Source of the DNA: Pelargonium x hortorum
Lineage: Eukaryota > Streptophyta > Magnoliopsida > Geraniales > Geraniaceae
Reading direction: 5' to 3'
DNA length: 64,000 bases
NCBI GenBank assembly: GCA_036897525.1
Contig: JAYMTJ010000020.1
Span: forward strand, 62,001-126,000
The notes under the pieces were generated by a model, which was not told where the DNA came from, did not search any database, and saw only the letters and a program-made list of their open reading frames with translations. Positions 11,331 to 23,570 of the stretch are shown here, in pieces (position 1 is the first letter of the stretch; the number at the start of each line of letters is the position of its first letter). The position numbers and the translations under genes are program-made.

Positions 11331-13780
11331 TCTTAATTGACCAACCCACCACATTCAACAGCTTTGGCTTTAGAGAATACCTTCCAAGGTCTATCTACAT
11401 CTCAAACAGGTAAGCTTGTTGGCTATAAATTAAGCTTAGATCAGAGTTCTTACCTTGCAAACAATAGAGTATTCTCCTCACCGACACTGTTATCTACTTG
11501 GAAGTACCATCAAAAGATAAGAACTTGGTTACAAACAACAGATTCTCTAAGATTATGTATCTTTCTTACTTATCTTAGTTATAAAGGAGCTAGTGGACTG
11601 GTAACCTCCTGAAAAATAGGGTATTCTCTTAATTAGTCCGTTTTTCCCCTACCTTATTTCTGTATACCTATATCTGGAATTTTGCGAATAAAAAACTTCT
11701 TTAGAAAGTCCTTGGTTTCTGATACACCCCTATAAAAATAGGCTATGAGTCTAGAAATCCGATAATTTATTTCTTCATTTCTTTGTGGTTAATGTTCATA
11801 GTTTTCTAGTAATTTAGTAATTCGTTATTATGCCTAGCCGGAGCAGCCTTCTCCAGACAAAATACAAAAGCTTCGAACCAAGGACATTCGGGATGACACT
11901 TGTATAAATTACGACTAGATAATAAAATTCTGTAGGAGTATCCCCCATAAATGTGAAATGAGAAAAGCTTTATTTTATAAAAGCAACTGGCAAATAGTTA
12001 TATCACCTTGTGCCCCACCCCAAAATAGAGATAGAGGTTTCATATGTTAAGCTAAGTATAGAATCCAAAGATCCAATACGGGTATGTTGAGAAGAGAAAC
12101 CCGACCCTTTATTGACAGTTGTATTGAGATTCATTTGCATATACTCGCGAGTTAGTTAAGGTACATCATCATGGATTTCCAGAGAAAACACTTATATAGT
12201 ATAGCTTTATTTCTAGATCTAATCTCGCTTTACCTATTCTCTCTTAATGCTAAAAATTCAAAGTATAGGCACAAGGAGATAGGTACCTTGTTATGAAATA
12301 ATATTTCTGTATAGGGTAATCACTAAAAAAAAGGAGCTGTGTACTTTGTTAAGCATCTATCAAGCAATATCCAATATTTTATTTAATTATACACTAAAAG
12401 AATCCTGCTCTAATTCTCTACAATATAATCCTATTATAATATTCCTTAGATTTAATTAGAATTTCTATATAAATATAAGCGGGGGGCACTATTCTATTGT
12501 ATATTTTACATGTGTAAGTATTAAAGAAAAGCTCAAAATCATCTACGGTTTAAAGTTAGTTTTAAGTTATCTAAGAATTTTTTTTCACTAATTCTAATTA
12601 AAGGGTATCTGAAGGCGCCTATACTCATTAGTAGTAATAAAGTACACCCTTTTTAAGTTAATAAATTCTTGCCAAGGAGTTATTAATTTCAACCCCAACA
12701 GCTTACACAAGACCTCTGCCTCAGATAAGCAGAAATTACTTTATCTTTTTAGAATTTAAGCTTAGACCAGACCCTTCTCAGTCAGATATCTTGTTACAGT
12801 AAAATATTGGTATAACTAATTTATAACTTCAGGGAGTTAAATAATCGTAATCGATGCAATTTTATTTTATGGAATTCTTTTAGACTTTTTAACTACAAAA
12901 CTCATTCCTTTCCAGTCTCGAGCTTTGAGCTACGAGTAGCTATTCAAGCATTTACTGAGATTATATAATATTACCTACCCCGTAGACTTCTTCTAATAGT
13001 ATATATTTGAATTCGTAAGTCTAGATTTTCTATTTTACTTAATTAATTAGTTCTTATTCAAGGGCTTTAATTAAATGAAAAGAAGGCCTATTCCGGGAAA
13101 CAGTAGTATGTGTCTTTACAGCTTGTTTTCACAGCCATAGCCTTGACTAAGTTAAGTGGGTCATTATTGCATTATTTTCTTTCTGAAGAAGGATACCCCT
13201 TCCCTTCCTGTGGAGTAGCTAATTGCTTGAATATTACAAAAAATCTTGATTAGACTTAAAACCTTGAAACTTAACAAAGCGGAGTGTAACAACCTCTATG
13301 ATCCTTTGCTTTCATAGGAAAACACTTCTTAGGGGTTTGCGTTAGATCCCTTTTGCGATATAGCTGAAAGTGTATAGAATAATATTTCAACTTTATAAAT
13401 CTCAGCTTTGTGTTGGCCTTTTCTAAAGAAGCTGGTTTATTTCAATCTCTTGCTTATTGATCTTGTTGAGATCGTGCTGGACTAAAGAGCAAGACACTTA
13501 TACTTACTTATAAGGAATTTAGTAAAGATGTAAATAGCAAGTCTGAAAAGTCTGCTTGTGTTTGTGTATTCTTAGATTTAAGGAGATCCTTGGATCGGTA
13601 GCTTCCAGGAATATTGTAATAAAAGCCTATAAATTAGAGTAGTCTATTAATTACTCTAGGTATTTCTTTGAGTATTGCCCCACTTTTTTTTTTGTTTAGC
13701 GAGTCTTTTCAAAATCCCTTTTCTAAAATAAGTACCCTAAAAAAAAATGGGTATTTATATATTCCCACAATCAATGCAAA
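11331..13780. other. A+T-rich spacer
   Basis: A 91-codon frame at 11337-11612 (+) is Ser/Thr/Leu-rich and not recognisable. The copy of taaggaatttagtaaag at 13511-13527 is shared with 21.9 kb. Nothing else is supported. Confidence 0.7.
13511..13527 (+). repeat. 17-nt dispersed repeat, copy 1
   Basis: The word taaggaatttagtaaag occurs here and again at 21855-21871 in the same orientation. Both copies are followed within a few tens of bases by the word gatgtaaa. Confidence 0.6.
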
Positions 13781-13781
13781 C

Positions 13782-13854
13782 GGGAGTGTAATAGGACTTG
13801 AACCGATGGCTGATGAGAAAGCCTTACAATGAAATGTACTCAATTTCTTGGGAG
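13782..13854 (-). pseudogene. tRNA-like relic, 73 nt
   Basis: On the minus strand the T-arm region ATCGGTTCAAGTCCTAT pairs at four of five stem positions. GGCT/AGCC can pair around a loop containing CTCAT, as in a Met-type anticodon arm. The variable region is too short and the acceptor ends do not pair, so this is not a normal tRNA. I read it as a decayed copy, perhaps of tRNA-Met(CAU). Confidence 0.35.
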
Positions 13855-13859
13855 TTTAA

Positions 13860-16800
13860 GGTACTTACGCATGACTAATAAGCACGCTTTCCCAATTTTC
13901 CCTTAAATATGTTTCTAAAATTATAGGCCTTTCAATTCCGGCATAAAGGTGCCGTGCCTCTCACTATTGCGAGCCTACTAAACTTTCATAGCATATTCTC
14001 TGACACAGTTCCTATATGGACTCCTCCTTTACAACTTCTAGAAAAAACTCCTAGCTTTTCTATTTCCTTAAGACTTCCTCTACCTTAAACTTGAAACAGG
14101 CTCTCTATCTTACTCTTAAACTTCATACTTGATACTCCCTAGTAGCAGGACCCAAGAATATTAATATTCATTCTGGAGTAAGTTGGTTAACTACTATGTC
14201 ATACAGGGTTACTCTTTTAAGAAAAATTCAGGGCAGTTAAGCCTTACAAGTAGAGATATAAAAAATAATTACTTGTGTCGATGAGCTTTTGAAAGGAAAG
14301 TATACAAGGGCTTCCTAGAGTATAAATCTCTAAACAAAACAGGGCTAATTCCTATTCTCAGAGATTTTAAGTTCTTAAAAAAAAAAGCATAACATGATAT
14401 CTTATACTAAGTCTTTTCCACTACAATCCTCATAAGATAAGAAAGATTCCTTATTACTTGATTTGAAAACTTTAGAGGGAAGAAAAAAGAGCAAAAACTG
14501 CGCGTATTACCATTTTCGAACGTCTCGAGACATTGCTAATAAAATAAATATTTGTTGCTCTTTCTGTTATTACTTTGTTCTTCGGATATAAAAAAAAGTT
14601 AGGGGTCCAGTACTATAAATTACTCAGAATTTGAATTTCAGGTTAAGTAACTGACAAAATTGGAATCGTAAGAGCAGCTAAATAGACTCAAAATAAAGAG
14701 AGTCAATTTTCCTTGTCTTGCATACCCAGACTAGAGAGTCAGAATAAGTATTATATAATCTTATGATCTAAAACTAGAAGCGAGAAATCTTCCCTTTTTT
14801 ATATAAGTAATTTATAACATTTAAGGAGCACCACCCCTAACACAAGAAAAAACTTAATTAAAAGTATCGTCTAAGCTAAGCGTCCTCAATTTTAGAGCGG
14901 GATTCTCTACTTCTCGGTTAGGTATTTATCTTTCTAATCTGTAATAATCTATTGTTTTTACTCTCAATTTTAAAAGAAGTTTTGAACCTAGCTACTATAT
15001 AAAACTCTTATTTAGGTTAAGGGGTCGCTTTCTCGTCATTCTTATAAAGAGGTGGGCTCTTACAAGGAATGGTTTGATTACTAAACTAAGTAATAAGGTA
15101 TACGGATTACAGTTACTGATAATGGTTTCGAACCTACGACTTACGGTCTCGAATTGGGCGTTTTTAGTAACTAGAAAGGTGAGGTGGAAGGGCATTGAGG
15201 ATTAGGTCTTAAGCGAAGGGATTTATTTCACAAGAGGTCACAACTTGGTACACAGATAGGCTTTCTTCTATTAAGTGATTTCAATGACTAGTGAAACTAA
15301 AATCGATTTCATTCTTGCTTGAGTCGTTTCCTATTGATTACAAATAAGAATGGGCGGGGTTCTTATTTCTATATTATCCGGAATGAAGTGAAGGAGGCGC
15401 TTCTTTTCAGAAGTCGTGTGCTGCATAAGTCATAAAAATATCTAATTACAAGAATTTTAGGGCTAGAGCTAAGGAGAGTAAGCCGATTATAGTGCAAGGA
15501 TTGTGCGTAGTGTAGGCATAACATAAATACCTTATTTATTTATTAAAGTACTCTTCGTTTCAGTAATTAGTATTTTCGTTCCTAAGCGGAATAAAAAGGT
15601 AATCTATTACAAGCGAGATTTTTTTATACCACTTTCTAGTAAGTTAGTAAGAAGGATCCTACTCTTGTTTTATACTATCCAATTAAATACCTCACAAGCC
15701 TAAGAGTTTAAGACAGCCAAGTTAATTCTCTTGTCAATAGCACAAAAAAGAAGTTGTTCGTGGATTTATCCTCTTTCTATTAGCTATATCTACTGAAGTT
15801 TTTTGTTTTATCCTGTTTACTGTCTCTGAAGTTACCTATAAAAAAGAAACTAAAATAGTGTTTTCTTTCTTCACCAAGACTGTGAATGACTTTGAGAATA
15901 CCTAATTGTCATTTTTATGACTTAGTTAAACTCGTGCCCTATTATAGCTAGGTTGTTGACTTCATTATCTACTGCCCTATATCTCTCTATAGAAAATTAT
16001 ACTGTTTAGAGCCTTTTTGACAATTCTAGATTTGGTTTGATCAATAGCTTTTATTCTCAAGACACAACCTCTTTGAATTTGTATTTTAACAAGAGTTCCC
16101 GGTTTACCTGTTAGAGTCCATTGCATACCCTAAAAAGTGGGATTCCTAGTCTAGTAGAGAATTTCCGGGATAATGAGATATTTGCAACAGCGGCTTCTAT
16201 AGACAGGAAATTCGGATTCCTCTAAGGTTTATTTTCTTGGATAATGAATCTGGAGAATTCACAAAATTTCTTTTTATGGAAGTGCGTACGAGGGGAAAAT
16301 CTTGGTCTAATGCTTGTAAGGGTCTCTGTGATGTGTTCATTCGCTTTATACAGAGTCTTGGGGCCCGCTCTACCGTAGTTTTATATCTCGCCTGGGTCGT
16401 TTTCTTAATTGGGAACTGCGATTCCTATCTTTTGGGATACATATACTAGTTGCTAAAAATCAGATACAAAAAAAAAACTTGTAGGGGTCCCCCGAGTTAA
16501 CTCAGTATAACTCTTATAAATAATTTGACATTTAGGAAAGGCTCAATACCACGAAGAATAAAAGTCTCCTGTGGATCAAGGGACACAAAAGAGTGTAATA
16601 TTGTTGACTTGCTTTCCTGCAAAATAAAAATTGAGTCGTTCAACAGCACTATAGTAAATTCTCAGGATCGTGATAACAAGCTCAGTTCAAAACATTAGAC
16701 AAGATATTTATAGAGTAACCCCTTTTTTTGTAGACGGAAGTTCCTTAGTTGATTTATTCTTTCTTCGTCTTGTATTTCGATTCTAATTTCAGCACAAATT

Positions 16801-17440
16801 CCTATTGTAAATTACGCTTTGGCTGTAGGTAGAATGTTACGAGCTCCTTTGAATCATAATAGAATTCTGGCACCCAATTGTTGTATTGACAAGCTTCAGG
16901 TACCTAAAGACAAGTCTTAGCCTTTAGCTCCCACCTATATTATATTCTACTATTCGATGTTTCTTTCGAAAGTGTCCGAATCTCCTCCTCCTATCTGTAA
17001 TGAAGAAATTGCTCTTGTCATCTCATCCGTTCTTACTTGCTGGTCTATCCCTCAGTGTCTTGCTTTCCTTTATTTCATAAGCTTTCTGTCCCTTAAATTG
17101 AGTAATGCGTCTCTTTGCTAATATGACCTCGTCCTATGAATTGAGAGGTTGAAGTTCTGTTCCAATTAGAGAAATTGAGTGGCTACTTACTGGAGCATCT
17201 CTTAAAGTGTCCGTCTTTCTCTGTGTCTAGTTTCTTTCAATTAGGGTATATATCCCAGCTCAAATACTTTCGGTTCCTTGTAGTTCTATTCAAAAAAAAC
17301 GGTAATCCTGTTCAATTTCCTACATGTCACTAGTTATCTTTTTTTGTATTCTACTCTTTCTAGTGTCATTTAAAATTCGATTCTCTTGTGGTCTTTCTGT
17401 GCAGCCAGTGTCTTCCTGAATCATACCTTATCAAAGTCTG
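13860..17440. other. A+T-rich spacer
   Basis: No gene is supported; only short chance frames occur (14995-15195 minus, 16237-16449 plus). The tRNA-like patch at 15111-15172 is listed separately. Confidence 0.7.
15111..15172 (-). pseudogene. Short tRNA-like element closed by a 7-bp stem
   Basis: On the minus strand the ends AGTTACT (15172-15166) and AGTAACT (15117-15111) are perfectly complementary and would form an acceptor-like stem. Inside lies GTCGTAGGTTCGAAACC, a T-arm-like sequence. The element is only 62 nt, has no D-arm-like pairing and leaves about three extra bases between T-arm and closing stem. It could be a truncated (D-armless) tRNA, a decayed tRNA or a chance palindrome. Confidence 0.3.
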
Positions 17441-17449
17441 TTCAAAACC

Positions 17450-17525
17450 GCATTTCTTCTGCCAGTGAGGCATTTTAGCATTTTAAGGTATCCCGGTCAC
17501 AGGTTCAACTCCTCTTATATTCCAA
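17450..17525 (+). pseudogene. tRNA-like relic, plus strand
   Basis: GGTCACAGGTTCAACTCC has the variable-loop and T-arm look of an organellar tRNA, and upstream GCCAGTGAGGC could be D-arm-derived. The T-stem pairs at only two positions and no anticodon arm is clear. Confidence 0.25.
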
Positions 17526-17529
17526 AAGG

Positions 17530-19330
17530 TACCTCCTTTTAGAGGCTTGTTCTGTAAGCTAGCTAAGTTCAAGAAATTCCCTAGTTTTCTAAAGTAAAGA
17601 GGCATTCCCTATCCTATAATCTTTGCTTTAAGATATTGTTTAGAAAGGAGCTCTTATATAGGTATGGGATTATAACCCTGGCAGCTACACAGGGTTTATC
17701 CTATTTTAGTTGGTTTTTCTACTCAGTTTCTGATTCGAGAGCTAGGTTAGTTATAGCTCACAAGACTCCTAAAGGGTATTATATTAGCAGCGCGTAAGAA
17801 CGGTATTTTAATCGAAGAATGAATAAGGACTTATAGTTATCTTATACTTAGATAATTCTAGCTAGGATAACTTTTAAGGATAATCCTTGTAGTTAGTCCA
17901 TCACTTACCTGTTTTGTAAGACCTTCTTACAGACCTCTTTATTAGCCTCGGTTTTCCGAGTCTTCATACTCTTCATCTTAACACACCCTTCTTCAGAGTC
18001 TAACTCCTAGCCTCTTCCTCATAACTTTCCTAGCTGTATTATGCCTGCCTACCGCCTACCCTATCTCAACTGACAAGGAGTTCTTGTATTTGCAATTCAG
18101 AGAGCTGGGAATTCCTTATAGCATAAGATGGGAGTTCCCTTTCACCAGTGACTTTACGGAGGCTATAAGACCCTGTTTCGCATACAAGAGTCCGGTAAGG
18201 CTGCAAGATATAAATAAATATCACGAAAACGCTAAAGAAACTTACAATTTTACTACTCAATACTCTTTGTAATGTAACAGGCATTGAATAACAAAAGTAA
18301 GATAAGGAAAAAACTAAAGACTGACCAGACATAAATCCTTTATGATGACAGAATATCCAAAGCGCATGAGTTACTCTTATTATCTGAGTTTGCTACAAAT
18401 TGAATAAGCTCTTAAATTCTAAAAATTTCAAGTATACTAATTACATACAACTCTAATTACCTATAAGCATACCTATATATCTAAATGTCTATAACAGATA
18501 TCTCGGTTAGTAGAAAAATTTGAAATCAATTTGTAACTCGGGTACTGCAGGCACAAATGACCTCAGATATATTATATTACTTTACTTATGTCAAAAGTGT
18601 TAAGTTTAGCATTTTAAAAGAAACAAGGAATAGATATCTAAATTTGTAAAAAAACCCTAGATCCAGAAATACGGCATTTATGTGATATATAACTACACCC
18701 CTTATTAATATTATATTAATAGGCCTCCATTTCTTCCTTTGTAGTAAGACTATATAGAATCCAACTATAGCATAAGCACCAATAAAACCCAAAGCTATAA
18801 ATTTTTGACTTTTCAAGAACTGGGATTAGACAATGCAAGAGGTCGAAAAACTTTAAACTAATACATCTATCCTACTTTGTTAAATTCTTTAATAACAAAC
18901 AGCTTTAACCATCGAATTTACAGAGTATTCTTGCTTTTTACTATCACAATTTGACGTCCCTAACCATTTGTATCATAACTTATATATAAGTGGTACTTGA
19001 TATTATATCCTGCATAGCATTCACTACTTCAGGCCTCTCTCTCTAAACTATGTTGTTTAAAAGATTCCAGCTATACTAGACTCAAGGGTTTGCTTTTGTC
19101 CTAGTTATTATGAATATATATATAGATATCAAAGCAAAAAATATAGTAATAATAAGAATAATGCATGCTTTCTTATATAAATCTGCGTAAAGAATCTCAT
19201 TTACCTAAAGTAGCTTCTTATATAAGACCTTAATTTTTCTAAAAAATTTAACTGATAAACATGTTCCTGAAATACCCGGACTTTTTAATCATTCCCGAGG
19301 TATACATAGAGTAACCTTACAATACTTAAG
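17530..19330. other. A+T-rich spacer
   Basis: This contains one copy of agctagctaag (17557-17567). Frames at 18066-18332 (-) and 18084-18272 (+) overlap on opposite strands, and 18586-18816 (-) is hydrophobic at its N-end. None is recognisable. Confidence 0.65.
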
Positions 19331-19381
19331 CTACAAAAGGTACTAACAAGGGCTATAAGAGTAAGACTAGGATCTCCGTAA

Positions 19382-19645
19382 AGAGTACCAGAAAGAGGTC
19401 TAGCTCATCATAAGACTAAGAAGCAAGCAGCAGGTATAGCTACGGGTATTGTCAAGAGTAGTACAGCAAAGAAGACTGGTCTAGCTCCTAAGATTATTAA
19501 AATCCTGATACAGAGTAATAAGAAACAAGTAAGTCAATTAAGCCTAAGTCAAAAGAAGAGTAAGCAGGTTAAGACATTAAGCCAAGTAAGTCAAGAAAAA
19601 AAGAAAGAAAAGAACCTAAGCGATTTAATCACAAGGAATACTTAA
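19382..19645 (+). repeat. Lys/Thr/Ala-coding repeat family, locus 2 (87-codon open frame)
   Basis: This is an open frame of 87 codons with no ATG. It contains AAGIATGIVKSSTAKKTGLA followed by PKIIK, then a long Lys/Gln/Ser-rich tail. The base composition is strongly purine-rich. Bases 19478-19493 recur exactly at 53935-53950 (ggtctagctcctaaga). Bases 19465-19479 match 14 of 15 positions of the minus strand at 58836-58850. The word gtatagctacg is shared with the minus strand near 58670. A basic, Ala/Thr-rich tail recalls DNA- or RNA-binding proteins (H1-like tails) only in composition; I do not assign a function. Confidence 0.45.
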
Positions 19646-19749
19646 GGCAATTTTAGGCTCCAAAATACAGTAGAAAAACTCTAAAAAAGGGTCCTTTTCA
19701 ACCAAAAAAGAAATTACAAGTTGGAAAAGGAACTCTTCTCCTCTTAAAA

Positions 19750-19835
19750 GCCCGGTTTGACAGGACTTGAACCTACGTTCTTTTTTGAAAGCAATTCCGG
19801 GGTTTTCCTTATGCCAAGATAGGAATAAAACGGCA
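19750..19835 (-). pseudogene. tRNA-like relic with intact D-arm and T-arm
   Basis: On the minus strand TA is followed by TTCCT-ATCTTGGCATA-AGGAA, a perfect 5-bp D-arm with GG in the loop. Later comes GTAGG-TTCAAGT-CCTGT, a T-arm that pairs fully if G-U pairs are allowed. The ends GCCGTTT and AAACCGGGC pair with two bulges. The part between the arms is about five bases too long and has no paired anticodon stem, although CTTTCAA would be a Glu(UUC) loop. This is the best-preserved tRNA-like sequence in the window. Confidence 0.45.
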
Positions 19836-20567
19836 CTAAAAGTGGAGAATTGTGCTCTTTTTCCCTTGTTCTCTGTTAGTCCAGCAACCGGTGTTTAACA
19901 GGACAAGCACTTTTGTATTAAGCCTAGAAAAGAAAAGAAGAAGTAGAACATAAGTGGATTCCGAGAACCTTTTTGCTAGCACTCTTGTGGAGTGAATAAA
20001 ATTCTTTTGACTCACTCTGCCGTAGGATGCCTTTCATGTTAGTCAATACCTTCTATTGATTCTCAAAGCTGGCTTTTTTTTGCCAAGGACTCTCTCAAGA
20101 AAGACCAATCCCGTGGCCCCCGACTAATAAAAAAATTATCCCTTGTTCAATCCGTATTCAACTATCTCTATAGTAATAAGTTTTTAATTGCCGGATTAAG
20201 TTGTTGCAGTGGCACCGTTACTTTGTATAGATGTAAGGAGACTTACTACTTACTGTTTCAAAAATGACTTGATTATAATGATAATGTGAAATTAGAGAGA
20301 AAAGCAACCGATTTCTACTTACTTTGACCCCCGTTATTAATAATCAATAAACAGGATTCACCAGTTAAGGAACTACTTGAGCAGGTATTGTACCTTCGTA
20401 CATTTTGGGGGTAAAGAAGCTTACTTTCTATATTTGCTTTAGTAATTTTCTCATTAATAAATTAATAAAGTTATATTTCTTTTTCTGGGCGCCCATGTCC
20501 GTATTCCAAAAGTTTAACTAAAGGATACGGCTTATGGTATTAAGAAACTTTAGGAGGATTTTGTATA

Positions 20568-20630
20568 GTGTGTGGTTTAGAACCTATGACTTTTCGATGA
20601 ACGAAGCTCTTGCGTTACCGAGTACCGACC
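20568..20630 (-). pseudogene. tRNA-like relic
   Basis: On the minus strand CTC-GGTAACGCAA-GAG forms a D-arm-like hairpin. It is followed by TTCG-TTCAT-CGAA and then GTCATAGGTTC, the T-arm word shared with 37.1 and 40.9 kb. The T-stem does not close and no acceptor stem is present. Confidence 0.35.
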
Positions 20631-21854
20631 TGGAGGGCTTGATATAGAGAATTCCTTGCACTTTTAGGTAATTGAGGGGACCCTCTAAAATTGCCGCAAC
20701 TAAAGCATCCAGAGAAAGCCAGGAGTTCTGCTAAAAAATATGAGAACAACTAGGGTACGGCAAAGATTGCGGATTTTCCAGAATCACTACTATGCAGTCC
20801 CGGATAGTAAAGGCAAGACGGGTCATTTTTATTTCACGAGCTAAGCTAAGCGCAAAAAAAGGGCGGACTTGTCATTAGTTTAAATAGTTTCATGATATAA
20901 CACAAAATCATTATTTTGGAATTTATTTAAAGTAGACAGAAAAAATGTTACGCATAGCAAAGAGACATTTCTAACTTCTTGTACTGACACTCGAAAAAGA
21001 AATTGAAGCTAGTCTTATGTCTGTCTTTAGTCGGGCTATCTACTGCAAGCTCTTTTGATCTAGACACTTATATTACCTTACACGTTAGCGCTATACCAGG
21101 AACCCAAGATTTTAGAATTGCCTAAACTCAGATAATGTAAAAGGGAATCTCTCGCATACTCAAAAACAACTTCATGAATATAGAAAAAAGGGTTGGCCTG
21201 CTGGGTGTTAAGTTATAAGTTAATAGTAAAATCTAAATTATTACAGAATATATTACGAATAAGAAAGTTAGCGTAGTAAGCCTATAATACTTCTTGTTAA
21301 GGTTGCCCTTCTTGAAAAAAAATGAAAAGTCATCTGGGTCAGGAGTACGGGGTCTATTCCTTGTTTTGTTATAAGATAAGGGTTTTCAAAAAAGTCCTTG
21401 ATTATACTATACTGTTTTGGCTCAATATAAGCTGGTATTTTAATTCTTTATTCTTCAATAACCAGAAGCTTCCTTTTTCTAAATGACTCAAACAAAACTG
21501 TTAGGAATTAGAAACACAGAAACAGAGAAAAAACTTAAGCGATAACTAAAAAGAACATATTCAAGCAAACAATTCAAAAGTTACTCTCTAGAATCACTTA
21601 AAACACTTGTTTAGATACCCTGAAATTCTTATACTACGTATTTTAATTTATTTTACTCTTTATGAAGCCTTACCAGCCTTAGGAGCTGGACTTCTTTTGT
21701 TAGGAATATCAGAGGAGAGCTACATAGTGGGAGATACTCCCGTTCTAAAGGGTACTAATAGAAAACGAATTAAATTAATTCAAAGAAACCTATAGCTAAA
21801 AAAAGGGTAACACTTAATATTTTCCTACCATAATAGAGATTTGATCTAGGGATG

Positions 21855-21871
21855 TAAGGAATTTAGTAAAG
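21855..21871 (+). repeat. 17-nt dispersed repeat, copy 2
   Basis: Exact copy of the word at 13511-13527, same orientation, again with gatgtaaa close downstream. Confidence 0.6.
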
Positions 21872-22081
21872 CAAAGAACTCCTTTGTAAAGATGTAAAGA
21901 GTCAATGTCAATCAAAAAATTGAAGTTCTTTGATCTATACTATATGCTATATGGGGTTAAGTTAGCTCTTTATTCCACAAGGCACTACAACAGCTCTACT
22001 TTGATAAGTTCTAAATTCCGGTCTAATTAAATTAGGGGGTTTCTATCCTATACTTTTTCTTATATAACTAGATATATAAGA

Positions 22082-22099
22082 ACTTACTTACTTACTTAC
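22082..22099. repeat. (ACTT)4.5 short tandem repeat
   Basis: Perfect tetranucleotide run in spacer. Confidence 0.9.
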
Positions 22100-23480
22100 G
22101 CTATAAATCTTTTGACCCTCCCTTGATATATAAGAGATATATAAGAGCTGATTAATACCTTGTCTGTTTCCATCCTTAGTTTCTTCTCAAGATATTTAAA
22201 CCCTTGTGTACCGGGAATTCTTCACTTTCAAAAAAAAAAAAGTATAACTAAACTAAAGAAACCCATTTTAATTTTAAAGAAAGGGGCAGAGGATATAAGC
22301 TTGCATCCAGCTCTATTGAATTGAAGATGAGGATTACCCTGTAGTGAATAAACACCTTTCCTTGTTAAATGTTAGACCTAGTTTTTTTTAGTTATAACTC
22401 TAAAATACACTTTTTGAAACAGGATAAATGCTTACTTTATGAAATAATCTTTAAGGAATGATATGTTACATAAAAGCAGGGGTAACTCTCTATCCAAGGT
22501 ATATTATATCTCACGTAAAACTCTTGTTATATTCTACAGATTTTTAGTATAAAAAAAAGGTAAAAATGCTTGGCGTGGAATTCCAAAAGTCTTGGTTCAA
22601 GGATCTAGGTTACTAAAGATTTCTTAGCCTATTTTAGCACTCATATGCATATACTGTTTTATAAAACAAACGACCCTCTGAGTCTCCTATAAACTTTTTC
22701 TTTCATAAGCGCTAGTAACTTAAACTTCAAATAAATCAAATCAATTGCACTTAAAAACTATTATTAAAAGGACTTTATCCATATTTTTTTGAAGTTTTGT
22801 AGAACGATAAGCACATAACAAACAATAGGATAGATCCTAAAAAATGAAATGTATCCAGAGTATACGGATTCTACCTAAATATCCCGGAGTTTTAAGATTT
22901 GAAACTAAAATTCATTTGAGGAAATGCAGTGTTACCGATAGTAAAATATCCTTGTCTATTCTGCTAATTTGGAGCTTCTTATTATAAGTTAGCAGGTCAA
23001 AAGACAATAAAAAAAGAAGTTCGCATTTTTCTATGCGGTATACTTAAGAAAAGGATTAGCCTTACAAAAATTCTAGGCTGACAAGTATAAAACCTTGTTT
23101 AACAACTAGACTACGAATCCATAAAATAACGATAACGACTTAAAATAAATACATTACAGATGATCTATAGGATCTCCTATAAAGCCCCATAAAATTGACT
23201 AGGTCAAATAAAATATTCTCTTATTAAGTGAATTTGAAATAACTAACCTCAAGCAGAGATGATTCTATTGGCGTATTCTCAGTAGTGCTACATATAAAAA
23301 ATATTTATTGCAGTGAAGCTTCTTTCGAAGACTTATTTATATACATTAAACTTAGTCTAACATCCGACTTATTTTATATCTAGAAGGCCCTATTTATGAA
23401 CTAATATGCCTTAACGGGATAGTTATAGGAAAAGCTGTGGGAGCAAATGTCAATTTTTTTTGTACTATAAAACCTATATA

Positions 23481-23570
23481 TTATAGCTCCATAAGACTCC
23501 TACTGCTCTAGGTATAACTCTAAAGACTGTGAGAATAATAGAAGGAAAAGTAAGAATAAGCCAATAAAAG
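23481..23570 (+). repeat. Lys/Thr/Ala-coding repeat family, locus 3 (weak)
   Basis: One frame reads PTALGITLKTVRIIEGK before a stop. It resembles the PKKTVLGIGIGLK reading at 53.95 kb, and the sequence is likewise purine-rich. The similarity is short, so membership is uncertain. Confidence 0.25.
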
